From Albugo candida (Eukaryota; Oomycota; Peronosporomycetes; Albuginales), in the NCBI GenBank assembly GCA_040437565.1, contig JBDOQK010000075.1, forward strand, positions 56,611 through 120,610: DNA of 64,000 nt, read 5' to 3'. Positions 48,260 to 60,150 of the stretch are shown in pieces. The notes below the pieces were generated by a model. The model saw only the letters and a program-made list of their open reading frames with translations, had not been told where the DNA came from and did not search any database. The translations under genes and the position numbers were made by a program. The number at the start of each line of letters is the position of its first letter. Within the stretch, counting starts at the first letter, position 1.

Positions 48260-50600
48260 GGATAAGCCTAAATTATTGTGAGAGAAGAGGATCTTGAACT
48301 GAAATAGGTCTCTTGGCTGGTGGACTGGTAAAATGGAAAAGCAAGTTCGTGTATCACCGTCGTCGTAGACTGATTCCTGCAAAAATAAATGAAAAGAATT
48401 CTACAAAACATTCTTCAAAGTGTTCAATTGACTGGCCGACTTTGTTTCCACTTCGGTTTTAATGCTACCTTCAGGCCGAACTCATCACATATTTTGTGCT
48501 CCAGTCGTAGGGTATATATACACACAACGAAGACCACTCCAATTGTAGCGCCCGGATAGATTCGGAGCTATGCGCCCTAAACTAAATCCAAACTTCATCA
48601 AAAGACTAATCTTCCAAAGTTTCTGTTCAGCTTGCTATGTCTGTAGTGATGTTATGCAATGATTTAACGGCTTCGGCTCACATTCTACCTCATTAGACTC
48701 GGTAGAAAAAAGAGTGCTTCAATTCTTCATGACCCGAGCGTATGCAAGCGCTGCCATTCTCCTGCGAGATAAGAATCACCGAGACTAACAGCAATCTTGA
48801 ACATAAACAAAGTACGTGCAACATCCTCCGTGTGCATATCAATATACTAATTTACAGGTCACGAGTATATACGATCTTTCCAATGTGATTTATAGATTGG
48901 TAGTGCCCATGGTAGCATGAGATCTTGATAACGTGTTGATGATGCTTTATATCTAATATTGCAATTTGGCATCGTGGATTGTACATTCACTTCATGTTAT
49001 CATGTGTGTGTACCAACGTGTGTGCTACTACACTCGAACTACGACAGCCCCGTTATCAAATGGTGAAGGATCAGAATAGGTAGAACGCGTTCTTTCCGCT
49101 ACACAAGATACAGCTTACTTGACACTAGAAAATGCTGCTAGCTTTACATTATGGAAGCTACATCGGGTACTTTCTAAAAGCTTCAGGTTTTGGCGCAATG
49201 GCATTCCTTCTGACAGCCATGGAGTGTTCTTTTATTGCATTTAGATGATGATGCACCAATTTGTTTCGTAATACGAAAGTGGAATGAACAAAGTGCATGA
49301 TTTCCTTGACATGTACACACGACGCATCAATCACAAGAGCAGCAACACTCTTCCGATGAAATACACCGGAGTCTACGATGCCTCTAACCATGGGTACTGC
49401 CGTTTGTTTTCCCAGAGTGTGCATCCTTTTTTGTGTCTGCGGCTACGTTAGATAACGTGATAGCTATGATTGACAGCTTTCTGGCTAGTGCCTGATTAGT
49501 CATGACTTTGCAACATTGCGGTTGTAGCAAAGAAAAAAAGCAAGTTTATTGTTGGCAGTCGTCCTCCATCTGAATTGGAATAAGAAACTTGCTGCTTTCC
49601 TACCGCTAGTTGCTACGTTAAAAGTCATTGAAAAGACAAAGTTTCCTGAATGGATTATATTTCATAACGACCAAAATCCGACCAATGTAACTGATGCATC
49701 TATCTTGACATTCATATTCCAGCCGCTGAGAATGGCGCTGACTGACTTCTTCAATGGCGTAATCGTGCAATTTAGTATGGTTGTAAAAACCTTGGATCTA
49801 AGTTGCCGCACACTGAAGACATACGTTTTCCCTCCGACTTGTGACTCCGAATTTATCATCTGGCATGTGTACTAGGAAGCTGTCATGTGATCAAGAAGTG
49901 AGAGAAAGAAGTGACAAGTGGCAGCCTTTATGTTCGAAAATGTTTATGATATTCTGCACGTATCATAGTGAGAAAGAAATGCAGGTCCGCTAGGCTGAGG
50001 GTTTTAAAAATTGCACCATCGCTCATGCATTATGTCGGTAGTGGATGTACCAAGAACTCCATCACACTTCTTACGTGGCTTCTCCCTATCAATTGACGTA
50101 TAACCCAAGATAATGTCAGCTTCGTAATATACTTTAATAACCACAAAGTTTTGCTCTTAAGAAGAGATTTATTGGATGCATCAAGAAGTCACCGTTTTCC
50201 CGCCTTAATTGACGAGCAGGCATTCAAATGCTTTGTCTACTGATAGCTCAAAAGCGGCTGAGCTTCACCACACATACCATCGCGTAGATAGATGAAACAA
50301 TTAGTCTTATAGTGTAAGTAGAAACTCCGACGGGGATCTATTACGTATATATTACACGTTTTACTTTCTACCATGGCGTCGAAAACATTAGAGTGAAAGG
50401 AGAATCATATATGTGTATGTCCGGCTCTGCTCGCTTCTATCTTTCGCCAAAAGCATCTTTTCGAGTGAATTAGACTCTATAGCTAGAATATAATCAAACA
50501 GTTGTAGAAAAAGAATTTGGTTGATGCCGATGTTCAGAATGGACATAGGTGTGCTCTATCTGTGTCCTTCTACCAGACGTTTCCATACATTTCATTAATT
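48260..50600. other. No identified gene; one small minus-strand frame
   Basis: 49424-49158 minus starts with ATG and encodes 88 residues (VDSGVFHRKSVAALVIDASC, VHVKEIMHFVHSTFVLRNKL), coding-like but unidentified. 49549-49875 is open on both strands in several frames and cannot be assigned. Nothing else was recognised. Confidence 0.35.
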
Positions 50601-50625
50601 CGTTGCATCGAGTTCATCTAATCGC

Positions 50626-53105
50626 TTGTGTGCGGTACAAATAACGAGCATAGACGCAAGGCACTACGTGCATGGACAAGAGATAGCTCTCTGTCTTTTG
50701 ATACGTATCTATCTCCAGTCAGAGCGCATAAACCTGTCTGAACAAACACATTCGACGATAACAAGCAAAGGGCGAATGGAACTGGCAGTTTTTTATCACA
50801 CTTTATTCAATCGACAAAAAAGTCTCTCTCAGGATATGCGGATCAATTAGGAATCGCTATAAGCTCCGTGGAAGGTCAAAGCAGGATAGCGACGTGGTTG
50901 GAGAGTACAATTATGTGCGCAATGAATTCGCTACATAGTCTAAATGAGCATGTCGATAGCCTCAGCGATTTGATTACATCGAACGCAACAAGTGTGAGCC
51001 CAGCATTATGTGACTCCAAAGATGGGTTGATTGTCGGCAAAGTATCGCTTACAAGCTTGTTTGGCACTTTTCTTCGGAGCTATAGCCTTCAAGTAAATCG
51101 AGATTCTTTGATGGGTTGACTCGCTCTATGGCGTTGTGTCATCGTATATTGAAAGTGACCAGAAGGAAAACACAAAGCCCCAACAACGAAATGAGCATTG
51201 TCGTAGCTTAGGGGGATGATCAAGGATGTATGAAAGTCATTTCACATCGTACACAGTTGCTGGTCTTTTGCCTCTCAACAGATAGGAGGTGAGGATGTGG
51301 TTGATGCATACTCCAAATATGTTGAGTCTGGTGAATATCCGAAAGCCTTAGATAATTTGAATCGCTATCATGACCCGATCTTCAAACATCAGGTCATGGA
51401 AACACCAACTAAGATTTCCTGCAGCAAGACTCCATCAAACTCTGACGGAATGTAGTATGCATCATTGAATGCCGCTGCTTTAAAGGTTGCAATGCACTGT
51501 TAGGAGAATGCTTATGAAGCTCTGCAAGAGTCCATCAAACTTGCAGAGAAACACGGAGACCATCTCTGTGCTGCGTTGGCACTATTCTGGTTATTCAACA
51601 TTCAGGAAAAGGCGGCAAAAAATTTCGAAAGCACAATGTCTATCCTCCAAACATGGAGCACACAGGCCGTTTCGACAAAGCCTCGAGCAGTAAAGATAAT
51701 GGTGACGTTAGCGGAATTGGAAGCTTTGCTTTGTGCATGTGGAAAGCTCAAGTTGGAGGATGATGTTATCCAGGAATGTATAAGATTACTTCTAATGTTA
51801 CAAAATCCAACAACATATCCACTCAAAGTATGACTCGATTTTGGTGGCGCGCTACGATTTCTCATGGAAATGTCTGACACGAGTTGTGCATTAGGCGACG
51901 CTAAATCAAGAAACACCCGTCAGCTAAACCGAATGCGTAATGAAACATTTGATAAAAATATTCGAAACATGCATCAGCTGACAACCAATTGGGTTCTGGC
52001 TTGGCTTGGCTAACCTCTAGCAAAGCTACTTTGGAAGTTCTTTCGCAGTTGACAGGTAGAGCATTCGTGAATATTTCAGTGTTCTTACGCATGTTTGTAA
52101 ACCAGTATATAGCTACGATATTCAGTCAGATATATGCAAAGTGCTACTCCGACACTGTAACCATTGCCGATCTTGCAGACATTGTAGCAGAAGTAGCCAT
52201 GTACCAAATCATTGACGAGCTAATCACGAGCAGAATTTGCGTCTACGAGAAATCGATACGTTATGATCGAACAAGCGCATCCATATCCAGGGTGTGTGAA
52301 TCAGCGAGCTTTCCAATGTTACACATTGAATGTTCTTCAAGGGGGTTTTGAATCGACAAGATTATATCCGAGCACGCGTGCATAGTGATGCGCTTATATC
52401 TCTTTGACCAATTCGATACGATCTCTCTGCGCCTATAACTGCTCGAATGAATATAGTAAGCTGGCAAAGATCACAAAGGCTTTTCGAGGCGGCATTGAGA
52501 TCGCTCGCATTATTGGAAACGATATGTCGAAGACAATCCTGGACGTACCTTGTTTGTGACCTAGCGATTTAGAAATATGAAGTGAAGTTTGAAGCTAATT
52601 CGCGACAAAGTCTCTCAAGAATGGAAGACTTGATTGCATGCGTGACGATATGCGAGGACCAAGAAATTTCACTATTAATAGTGAGAGCAAAGTTATTACT
52701 TGCAAAAATGTACGCGATTATGGGAAGATAGAACCTCACTGACTCAATACTGATGGAAAATATATTTGTTCTCCTGGAGAACGGAAGCTTGCAGCTTCAA
52801 GGCCACTATCTATTCATGCTCTGCAAGTCTAAATTCACCAAACTTCAGACATGGGTACAAGATCTTCACTCTCCGAAACAAAAGTGTGATATTTGAACGG
52901 ACCTGCTCAAGCGCTTGATCATGCTTCTGCAAAGGTTGTCCTCATACAAGAGGTGCATTCATTGAAAGAAATGTATTACTTAAGAGCGTTATCCTACCGT
53001 CACATTGAACGATGCGAAAAGGACCCGTTGATTATTTGTGGGGAGCATGATAATGGAACGAAAGATATAGCGCCAGTAAAATTCTTCGAGCTGCAGGGCC
53101 AATAG
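50626..53105 (+). pseudogene. APC5: Anaphase-promoting complex subunit 5 (APC5), decayed
   Basis: The region follows APC5 from end to end. An N-terminal helical block lies at 50640-50850 (EIALCLLIRIYLQSERINLS). 50868-51119 ends in LTSLFGTFLRSYSLQ. A 3' splice acceptor (CCTCTCAACAG) ends at 51281, and the frame resumes with GGEDVVDAYSKYVESGEYPK. The family's diagnostic TPR block lies at 51456-51650 (YASLNAAALKVAMH, YEALQESIKLAEKHGDHLCA, ALALFWLF). Later TPR pieces are at 51990-52350, 52620-52830 (DSILMENIFVLLENGSLQLQ) and 52893-53105 (SLKEMYYLRALSYRHI). In-frame TAG codons at 51453 and 51501 and several frame changes show it is broken. APC5 scaffolds the ubiquitin ligase that drives mitotic exit and is essential, so an intact copy should exist elsewhere if this is not sequence error. 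Confidence 0.65.
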
Positions 53106-53339
53106 AGCATCGGACCAACCCGCCGTATTAGCGGTGATTATTGTATGGCAAACCGGAATCTATCTTGCAATCGGTGGAAAAGAGAGCCAACGAAATGACT
53201 TGTATCGACTACTTAAGCTAATTAATGAATTGGAAATGCGATTGGTCACTCTAGCGTCCCGTCCCATCGAAAATATCTACATAGAGCTTCAGAGCAGCGG
53301 ATCAAGCGATCATGTCGTGGTCAGAATACAAAGAATGGG

Positions 53340-53870
53340 CGGATATGCAAGAATACAGAATACTGAGTTGATTTGATGCATCAGAGCAGTATCTTTTATC
53401 GCCTATGCGCCACTATCCGTTCGCGGACTTGGCAACAGCGATCGCGATCTGCATTGGCTACGTGACTTTTTTTATCATCGGAACGGTAATGCGGTATCTG
53501 ATCTAGTGATGAAGATTGAATATCAAGGTATCACTGTTTTGTCATTACCAGATAATCATGAAAGCTGCATTTCCCGAAGTCAAACTGAATCCTATCCGAT
53601 TCTTGTACAATCCGATCCAAGTTGTATTATGCTCTTATGTGTGCGTTGGAGCTGGTATCCAGGCCTACAGACATGTAATTCTTACTATGACGGGATTGGA
53701 ATGATATACGAGCTTGGAATGCGTATATGTAGGGATACCGCTCGATGCCTTGCAATGCGTACAATCACAGAAAGCCGGTCATGGGGAACGTCTTGTACAT
53801 GTTTTTTTTGTATCCGGCCGTCTATTTTGAAGCTGGTGACTTCAAGTGATCCACTTCTTTCGTTAAACGC
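53340..53870 (+). pseudogene. ELO-type fatty-acid elongase fragment, decayed
   Basis: Plus-strand pieces match the N-terminal and middle parts of GNS1/SUR4-type elongases. A start with EQYLLSPMRHYPFADLATAI is followed by the first membrane segment (CIGYVTFFIIGTVMR). LNPIRFLYNPIQVVLCSYVC and AYRH are the typical second segment. In another frame, PCNAYNHRKPVMGNVLYMFF matches the block before the third segment. Elongases add two carbons to acyl-CoA in the ER membrane. The catalytic HxxHH box is not seen, so the gene is truncated as well as frame-broken, with stops at about 53370 and 53505. It directly follows the APC5 pseudogene on the same strand, suggesting both came in one duplicated segment. 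Confidence 0.55.
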
Positions 53871-55339
53871 AATGCTTTGATTATGGCACGTCTGCAAGAA
53901 AATCAGTCTACATCGCTCACTTCTCAAGGAAGTCGACATGATCGAAGCTCGTAAATTAATTTGTTGCGATTCTGAGATTTCATAAGCGGTCAGCAAGTAT
54001 GGCGAGAAGTCTTATCAAAGTCGATAATGAGGGATTCCGACGTGAAGTCGATCGATCATCAAAGGAGCATTATTACTATCGCCAAAGAAGTTGAGCGAAG
54101 CTGTCTGATCGATCGTATCTTTCAACACTGAACCCAATCGATTCGCCAGTCAGGATTTTGAAGTTGGCGGTCCATCTTTTGTTTCACACCGTGGCGAAGA
54201 AAGCATTGAGCTCACTCGGTCTCCTGACGACGAGCACGCACACTCATTTAGAGTTTCATCACAAAGTGCTAAGCGCGTCATTGTTTTTGTAAATGCAAAC
54301 GTTACAACATGTGAATGCGTAGCTCCATCTTTAGTCGCATCAGTTTCCTCATTCGTCAGAGAAATATGATCGAAACAGTCGCAAATGAACGCGATTTAAA
54401 GTCAATGCGACGTTCATTGCGAGTTTTCTCACTCTGCGTGAAGCGTATGAACGTTTGTACACTAAAAGAAACGACGATTTGGACCGCGTAGTAATATATC
54501 GACATACAAAAACGTAGGAAGTGCATCAGTGCTTTCAAGAGGGTACAGCGATCAAGAAGGAAAATTTGGTATCCTTGTCGTGTGTTTGGAGTAAGAGCGT
54601 TTCCGGAGCTTTATCATTACCAAAGCATTTGTTCTCAATCAAGTGAGCAGCGAAATGGGATCGAGTTGTGTCCGTTTTTTTTTCTCACAGTTCATTCCAT
54701 AAAGTGCTCGAAAGACAAAAAGTACGATTAAATTTTGCAGATTATCACACCCTCTCCGTCAAATGTGCATCTTTTAATTCACTTCGAAAATGCCAATGAC
54801 TGCAGTCGAACATTGGAGCGTTGGTGCATTTCTAGCCTCGAAGTCAATAAATTTCAACAGTATCATNNNNNNNNNNNNNNNNNNNNNNNNNNNNNNNNNN
54901 NNNNNNNNNNNNNNNNNNNNNNNNNNNNNNNNNNNNNNNNNNNNNNNNNNNNNNNNNNNNNNNNNNCAATAAATTTCAACAGTATCATTTTATACAGTAT
55001 TTGAATACCTCTGTCAGCCTCGATCACTAAGCATTTATACATGCCATGTGGGAGGTTACTCAAGATGTATGGAGAAGGGTACGCGCTAAAATATGTAGGT
55101 AGCTTTTTGTGGCTGGTTTCATAAGAAAACGTGCTGCTTTTGACGAGCGTTACTGGATGATGAGATGCATAGTAGAAGATTGTAGAGAAAGAATAGCTGT
55201 TGTGAAGTATTAGGATGATCACACGAAGAGGTTTTCTACGGCAAGAATTGCGCCTTACACGACAATGGCACATACAAGCTGTAATATATTAGGTGCCACA
55301 GGTAATAGGAACGCACAGGTGTAGGACCGAATATACCCG
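53871..55339. other. Unassigned, partly coding-like; gap 54867-54966
   Basis: Plus-strand pieces near 54120-54370 (FEVGGPSFVSHRGEESIELT, FRVSSQSAKRVIVFVNANVT) look coding but could not be assigned and are broken. 54845-54866 is repeated exactly at 54967-54988 around the 100-N gap, an assembly overlap. 55020-55330 holds no supported gene. Confidence 0.35.
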
Positions 55340-55555
55340 TTGCGTGATTGTTGTGCTAAAATGAAGCACCAGATCTTCGATCGACATCCCTACTCCCTCA
55401 ACTACCCTTTTTGGCTTAACGGATTGGATAAAGACACGCTGGGATCGTGGTATTTCCTCAGCGGGAAGCCTCCTAAAGTCAACTCGTCAAATGCCACAAA
55501 TAACTCATTTGCAATACCATTTGTCGAAACGTTATTATGTATCGAAGGATACTAG
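55340..55555 (+). other. Short open frame, unidentified
   Basis: A frame of 71 codons beginning with TTG, with an ATG eight codons in. It reads IFDRHPYSLNYPFWLNGLDK, then DTLGSWYFLSGKPPKVN, and ends CIEGY. Composition is protein-like, but no family or gene structure was recognised. Confidence 0.25.
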
Positions 55556-55596
55556 CATATATATTCCCGCACACCATATTAATTCCATCTGGCATC

Positions 55597-55604
55597 TATA
55601 TAAG
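55597..55604 (+). promoter_or_regulatory. TATA-like element
   Basis: TATATAAG lies about 97 bases upstream of the ATG at 55701. A role as core promoter of the secreted-protein gene is possible but unsupported beyond position and sequence. Confidence 0.25.
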
Positions 55605-55700
55605 GGCAAGTGCTAACAGAAAATATGATGAATGTGTGGTTGGCAGGGCTTACATCCAAAAGTAAGTAATGTCACCACGTTACATAAATCATTTATTAGG

Positions 55701-56066
55701 ATGAAAGCCACACTCCTCCTCGTCATACTCGTAGCCTTATGGCATTCTGGGCACTGCGCTAAGCATTTGGAGTCGCTTTATATTACCGTGAATGAACCGT
55801 ACTATCGCCGATGTCAAGAGTGTTTGTTAGACGCAGGCGCGATTCACGTCAAAGAGGCAGAGGTGACTTCAACAATCGATACAAATTTTCCAGATACTGG
55901 GTCATTGGTCTGTCACATTATTTTCAAGCCAATTCGGCAAATTGCTATGGTCAGGAACTGTGTCTCACACTGGCAGTCGAAGATTTCGAACGTGAAATCA
56001 CCAATGAAGATATTGGCGGGACGCACTCAACTCCCGCTGCTACCTCTTATCCACATAAGAAGTTGA
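55701..56066 (+). CDS. Secreted CxxC protein, CCG-like candidate
   Basis: The frame is uninterrupted for 121 residues from the ATG at 55701. That start was preferred to the upstream frame start because it gives a textbook signal peptide (MKATLLLVILVALWHSGHCA). The mature protein begins KHLESLYITVNEPYYRRCQE and has CQECLLDAG, then SLVCHIIF and VRNCVSHW. The CxxC followed by G resembles the CX2CX5G motif of Albugo CCG effectors, but here only four residues separate the second C from G, so the match is not exact. An overlapping frame (55811-56173) is also rich in coding-like sequence (ANSANCYGQELCLTLAVEDF), so the true C-terminus may differ if the copy is shifted. It is exported; function unknown. 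A broken cysteine-rich relative follows on the same strand. Confidence 0.55.
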   Translation: MKATLLLVILVALWHSGHCAKHLESLYITVNEPYYRRCQECLLDAGAIHVKEAEVTSTIDTNFPDTGSLVCHIIFKPIRQIAMVRNCVSHWQSKISNVKSPMKILAGRTQLPLLPLIHIRS

Positions 56067-56452
56067 AGAGTGATCAACAACATCACTTTTTCCTTGCCGG
56101 TAACCCCGCTGAAGGAAGTAGCGAAGTATTTAATTCCTTGTGCATTCTTACAGTAAACCTGAAATTTACGTAATGCCGTTTATATGCGAGATATGTATGT
56201 ATGTGAGCCAGGTAGCTTGGAGAAATACACTCTACACCATTATTCATCAAATAATCCCTATTCTCTATATGTGATAAAAACTTCAAATGCCAAAATATAC
56301 ATGAAAAATGCCATGCCACGACAGTCTGCACATATTCATTCATTTTACCTGATGACATATCAACTCGTTCAAGGATGAGATGACGTCAAAAGCGTATCGT
56401 TCTGTCAAAGCGCCACAGATTCATCACACCATAAACACCCTTTAATTGGTGA

Positions 56453-57333
56453 AAAGAGTCCATATATCGACCAAACGATGTTACCCATTTTGGCTCCGTA
56501 TCTGAAGCTCTTTCTCTACAATCGCATTGCTATGCAATAGTCGCGTTGGCTAAACCTAATTCTAAATTAGAGAATTGCTGGAAATGCCTGATCCAAGAGT
56601 CTCGAGGAGTACTTATGGTAGACAATACCAACTGGAACGAACAAGGCACCCTCATGTTGAACTTCTACTTGTTCGTGAACAGATATACCACATTTAAGAG
56701 CTCCTTGAATTCCTGTGGTAAAATTTACAGCAGCGAGCGTTGCCGGGAAGAGAGGGAATGTATAAAATATCTAAGTCCTCCTCAAAATATGATTAACTGG
56801 ATGGAAAGCGTAGAGTTTGCACATCACACTAAAGACAAGTCAGATCATGATCTTGGCTGCTTCTTGGTACATTTCGGTTGCAATTTCCCGTGCGCTACTT
56901 ATTTCGAAGGATCAGAAATTGAACAACTTTTGTCATTTCACTTTCTGGTCTCTCTAAATGCAAATCAAAAAGGTCTCGAAAGTTTGAAGTGCGCAATCAA
57001 GGCATTCTATTGTTTCGATTTCGATCTTTTGCCCGACACTATCTGCGACTACGAATTCGGCAAAATTCAGGGCGTCAGTTCGAGGCGCGTTCCAAGCCCA
57101 ATTATATCATTTTCAATCGCGGGTGTAATAGTTGTCGATTGAACTGCAAAAAAAGAACGAGACGCAACAAGTGCAGGGGCATTCCAGAAGTGTTTCCCCT
57201 GTCTTGCGCGCAAGTACAATTTTGTGCTCGTGTCTTTGAAAAAAAATATTTGTGGTTGGCGCTTTCACGTCACTCTCGGAATATTGGCGCTTCCACGAAT
57301 TTCCCAGAATGTCACAGCTGTAATGAAAAGTGA
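56453..57333 (+). pseudogene. Broken cysteine-rich secreted-type gene
   Basis: A long open frame with no ATG near its start contains ENCWKCLIQESRG soon after an apolar stretch, then spaced cysteines (NSCGKIYSSERC, REEREC, LGCFLVHFGCNFPC, LKC, FYC, TIC). In another frame, 56989-57333 continues with FNRGCNSCRLNCKKRTRRNK, CRG, LSCAQVQFC and CHSC. The early CxxCL block parallels CQECLL in the intact gene 0.8 kb upstream, so it may be a diverged relative. It is broken, with at least two breaks. No family was identified beyond that. Confidence 0.45.
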
Positions 57334-58560
57334 CATTTGGACCGCATTTCCGATATGACCAGTTTCTTCGGCAGATACCGGTAGCAGGTATCTATGATTT
57401 GGGCACTAATGAGCATATCTAATGAAATTAGATATTGGTAAAGCACACGGCACCTAATAAATGCATATTCTCTATAGTTATACGTTTTGGTGCCGTCGGT
57501 GCACGCAACACGATTTCTCGATAGCTTAATACTAATGAAAAGACAGAAAAACAATCTAGCGTGATACGTTCCTTACTTTAACAAGTGGGTGCTTGTCTTG
57601 TACGTTAAGATAAGTGTTGAGATGCGGCGGAGTGATGGTCTGCTTCACAGTGTGTTTCTTGCGACTTTTTGCTTGAGTGTGCTAATGTTTGGCAGTTTAG
57701 TGTACTCTTATGATGATTGAGCACGAAGTTGCCATCGAATCGTGCTCTTGTGGTAAATGCATCGAAGCAAACATCCCTGAATGAACAATAATTGATTCAA
57801 GCTTATACTATTTGGCCTGACCTACTGACAGCATTTCAGGGCAGAAAGGCTTCAAGAAACTTATTCCAACATATACTCCAACTTGATGAGACATCCATAA
57901 GGATCTAGTGAGATTAGCAATTATTCTTTCGAAGAAACTTATTATTTGCTGTCAAGTGATTCAGCCGACATTTCAACTCATCCGAATAGTACAAGCGAAG
58001 ACCTCTTATTCTCTACTGCTGCTTCTCAGTTTGATTGCGATATGTTATTGTGGTGCACTACCACTACCACTAAATTTTTCTTGTGTAATAGTCATAACGA
58101 GCATCATTTAGCGGATTGCAAGGATGTATAACTTCTGATTCAATACGCAATTCTACACACATCGAGTGGACTCTTCTGTAGTACCCCTCCCGTCTATTCG
58201 TGTAGTGCGGAAGGTTTTATAAGCATTGATGATTTACCACAACAGTTTATCATACCTTCTCGGTCTCATGGCTAAGATCAAGTGTAATATCTTTTTTAAT
58301 CAGTGTGAAAACTGATTATTGACTATTAAGTCAGTCTTTATTTCACATTTCTTTTTTAATATGATTAAAATCATTGCGTAGCTTGCTGTGTCATTAATTT
58401 GATATCGTTTTCAAGGGCTTCCATCTTTCCCATGTGAAGCCGGCCCTACTCCTTACATTCCTTTTCAACCAACCGTCCTACTCCAATCCCGCTCCCTAAT
58501 TGATCTATGCATGTATTTATCCTATTTTCACCAAATTCCACAATAGAGTACCATTCTCTG
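57334..58560. other. No supported gene
   Basis: A frame near 57908-58131 contains an apolar run (LLFSTAAS in one frame, LLLLLSLIAICYCGALPLPL in another), but no consistent start or protein could be settled. The rest shows nothing. Confidence 0.35.
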
Positions 58561-60150
58561 CTTTCCCTCCCGACATTCCATCCGCTGCATCTATTTCGCC
58601 CACATCTGAGGTTCGAATCGCTTTTTTTCGTCAGGATCTAGATCAATAGGTAACCTTTCAATGGACTTTGCAACAGCTCCGAAGTACAAATCTGAAATAC
58701 CATAAATCCGACACTACAAACGACTCAATGTATCCCCGGGTGCTAATCTCGTCGACATGGGACCATCACTCCTAATGCAAGAGAGGATTGTCAACGGTAG
58801 GGTTTCAGAGTTGAATAGGAGTGATGTTATGATGCTAATCCGCAAAATGAAGTAATCGGAAAAATGGGCGCAGATCAGTTTTCTGAGCTTAAAGCCGAAG
58901 CGAAATAGGTATGCCAACGATCCGAAAACATCATTTTCCGCGTCGATTGGTTACACATTAGATCGTAAATGCCGCTATTTCGTTAATATTTACGCTCAAG
59001 GCGATATAATATACACGGATCAGATGGAAATGGATGAGGTGCTGCTGTACAGGATCATATCGTGCATGAAGGTAGTGCGTATCGAAAGTCTGAAGGCAAG
59101 GAAGATAAATAGCACGGGCCGGCTCCAAAAAAACTGTTTTCGACCAATCACAATCTCAACGTTGACTTCGCATGTCTTTTACCTGTTGCACCCTACACTG
59201 CTATGGATTTTTGNNNNNNNNNNNNNNNNNNNNNNNNNNNNNNNNNNNNNNNNNNNNNNNNNNNNNNNNNNNNNNNNNNNNNNNNNNNNNNNNNNNNNNN
59301 NNNNNNNNNNNNNGATTTTTGTAAGAAAGTTAAATTTTTCTTACGGCGAAATGGTTGGACCTTGAGACGAGAGGCAGAATTTGTCGAGATGAATCTTTTC
59401 CAGATTGATAAGGATGAACGGCAAACTCGTATCGGATACAAGGATCAGGTACATTGCTCTTGTATGGCTAGGAAATGCATCAAGGTAATGACGTCCCAGT
59501 GTAGATGAAATGAAAGGCCTTTCGACTGTACTTAATAGCCGCGCAAGATGCTCGGGAGCATGAGCATCAATCTGAAGCGATAGTTTCCGGATGTGTCAAT
59601 GCAGCTTACATGGCAACCGGTCGTGAAATATATACCGCTCAACAAGGCCATTTGCGTGGAAGTGGATCAATTCAGCAATTTTGTTCTCCGTAAACTTATC
59701 AATGAGACGAACGGCATCCATTTACTTGCACACTGCGATTTAAAGTTTAACGCTCGACGTGGATGCAATTCCACAAAAGCAAATGCCGACCCGATACAGT
59801 CAGAAGGGTAAATGGTTCCACGTAGAATCTGACGCTTTTGGACCTTCCAGTGGAAATTTAGCCTATAGCCGTGATGCTTGATGGAAAGAAATGGTCGAAG
59901 TGTCCGATTTGCGCGCGAATGCATGTCAAGGAAGTAAGCCTCCGAGCACATGAGCCGCCATAAGAAACAATGCCAGAAGTAGAGAGAACACATAGAGAAT
60001 AGTAACGAAGATTCCAATAGACAACAGAGACGGACAAAGCTAGCCTCTGCCAATCGGTCTGTCCAAGTGAATGGAAATGAGCACGTTATGTTTCCCGGTG
60101 CAGGTGAAATTGAGACGATATACGTCGCCAAGATGAGTGCTTAATTGTCC
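58561..60150 (+). pseudogene. Unidentified decayed gene, RING-like piece
   Basis: Plus-strand coding-like pieces flank a gap (59214-59313; the eight bases before it are repeated after it). 58850-58905 has GKMGADQFSELKAEAK. 59314-59500 has CKKVKFFLRRNGWTLRREAE, then FVEMNLFQIDKDERQTRIGY. 59620-59810 has CVEVDQFSNFVLRKLINETN. Near 59880-59950, LDGKKWSKCPICARMHVKEV resembles the second half of the RING in RNF10-type ligases. The first half of the RING is not seen. The frames do not agree, so if this is one gene it is broken. The 154-codon minus-strand frame over 59667-60131 starts with TTG and is probably a shadow. Confidence 0.25.

Noticed and set aside
59667-60131. 154-codon minus-strand frame
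   Set aside because: It starts with TTG, has no recognisable motif and lies opposite coding-like plus-strand pieces, so it is probably a shadow.
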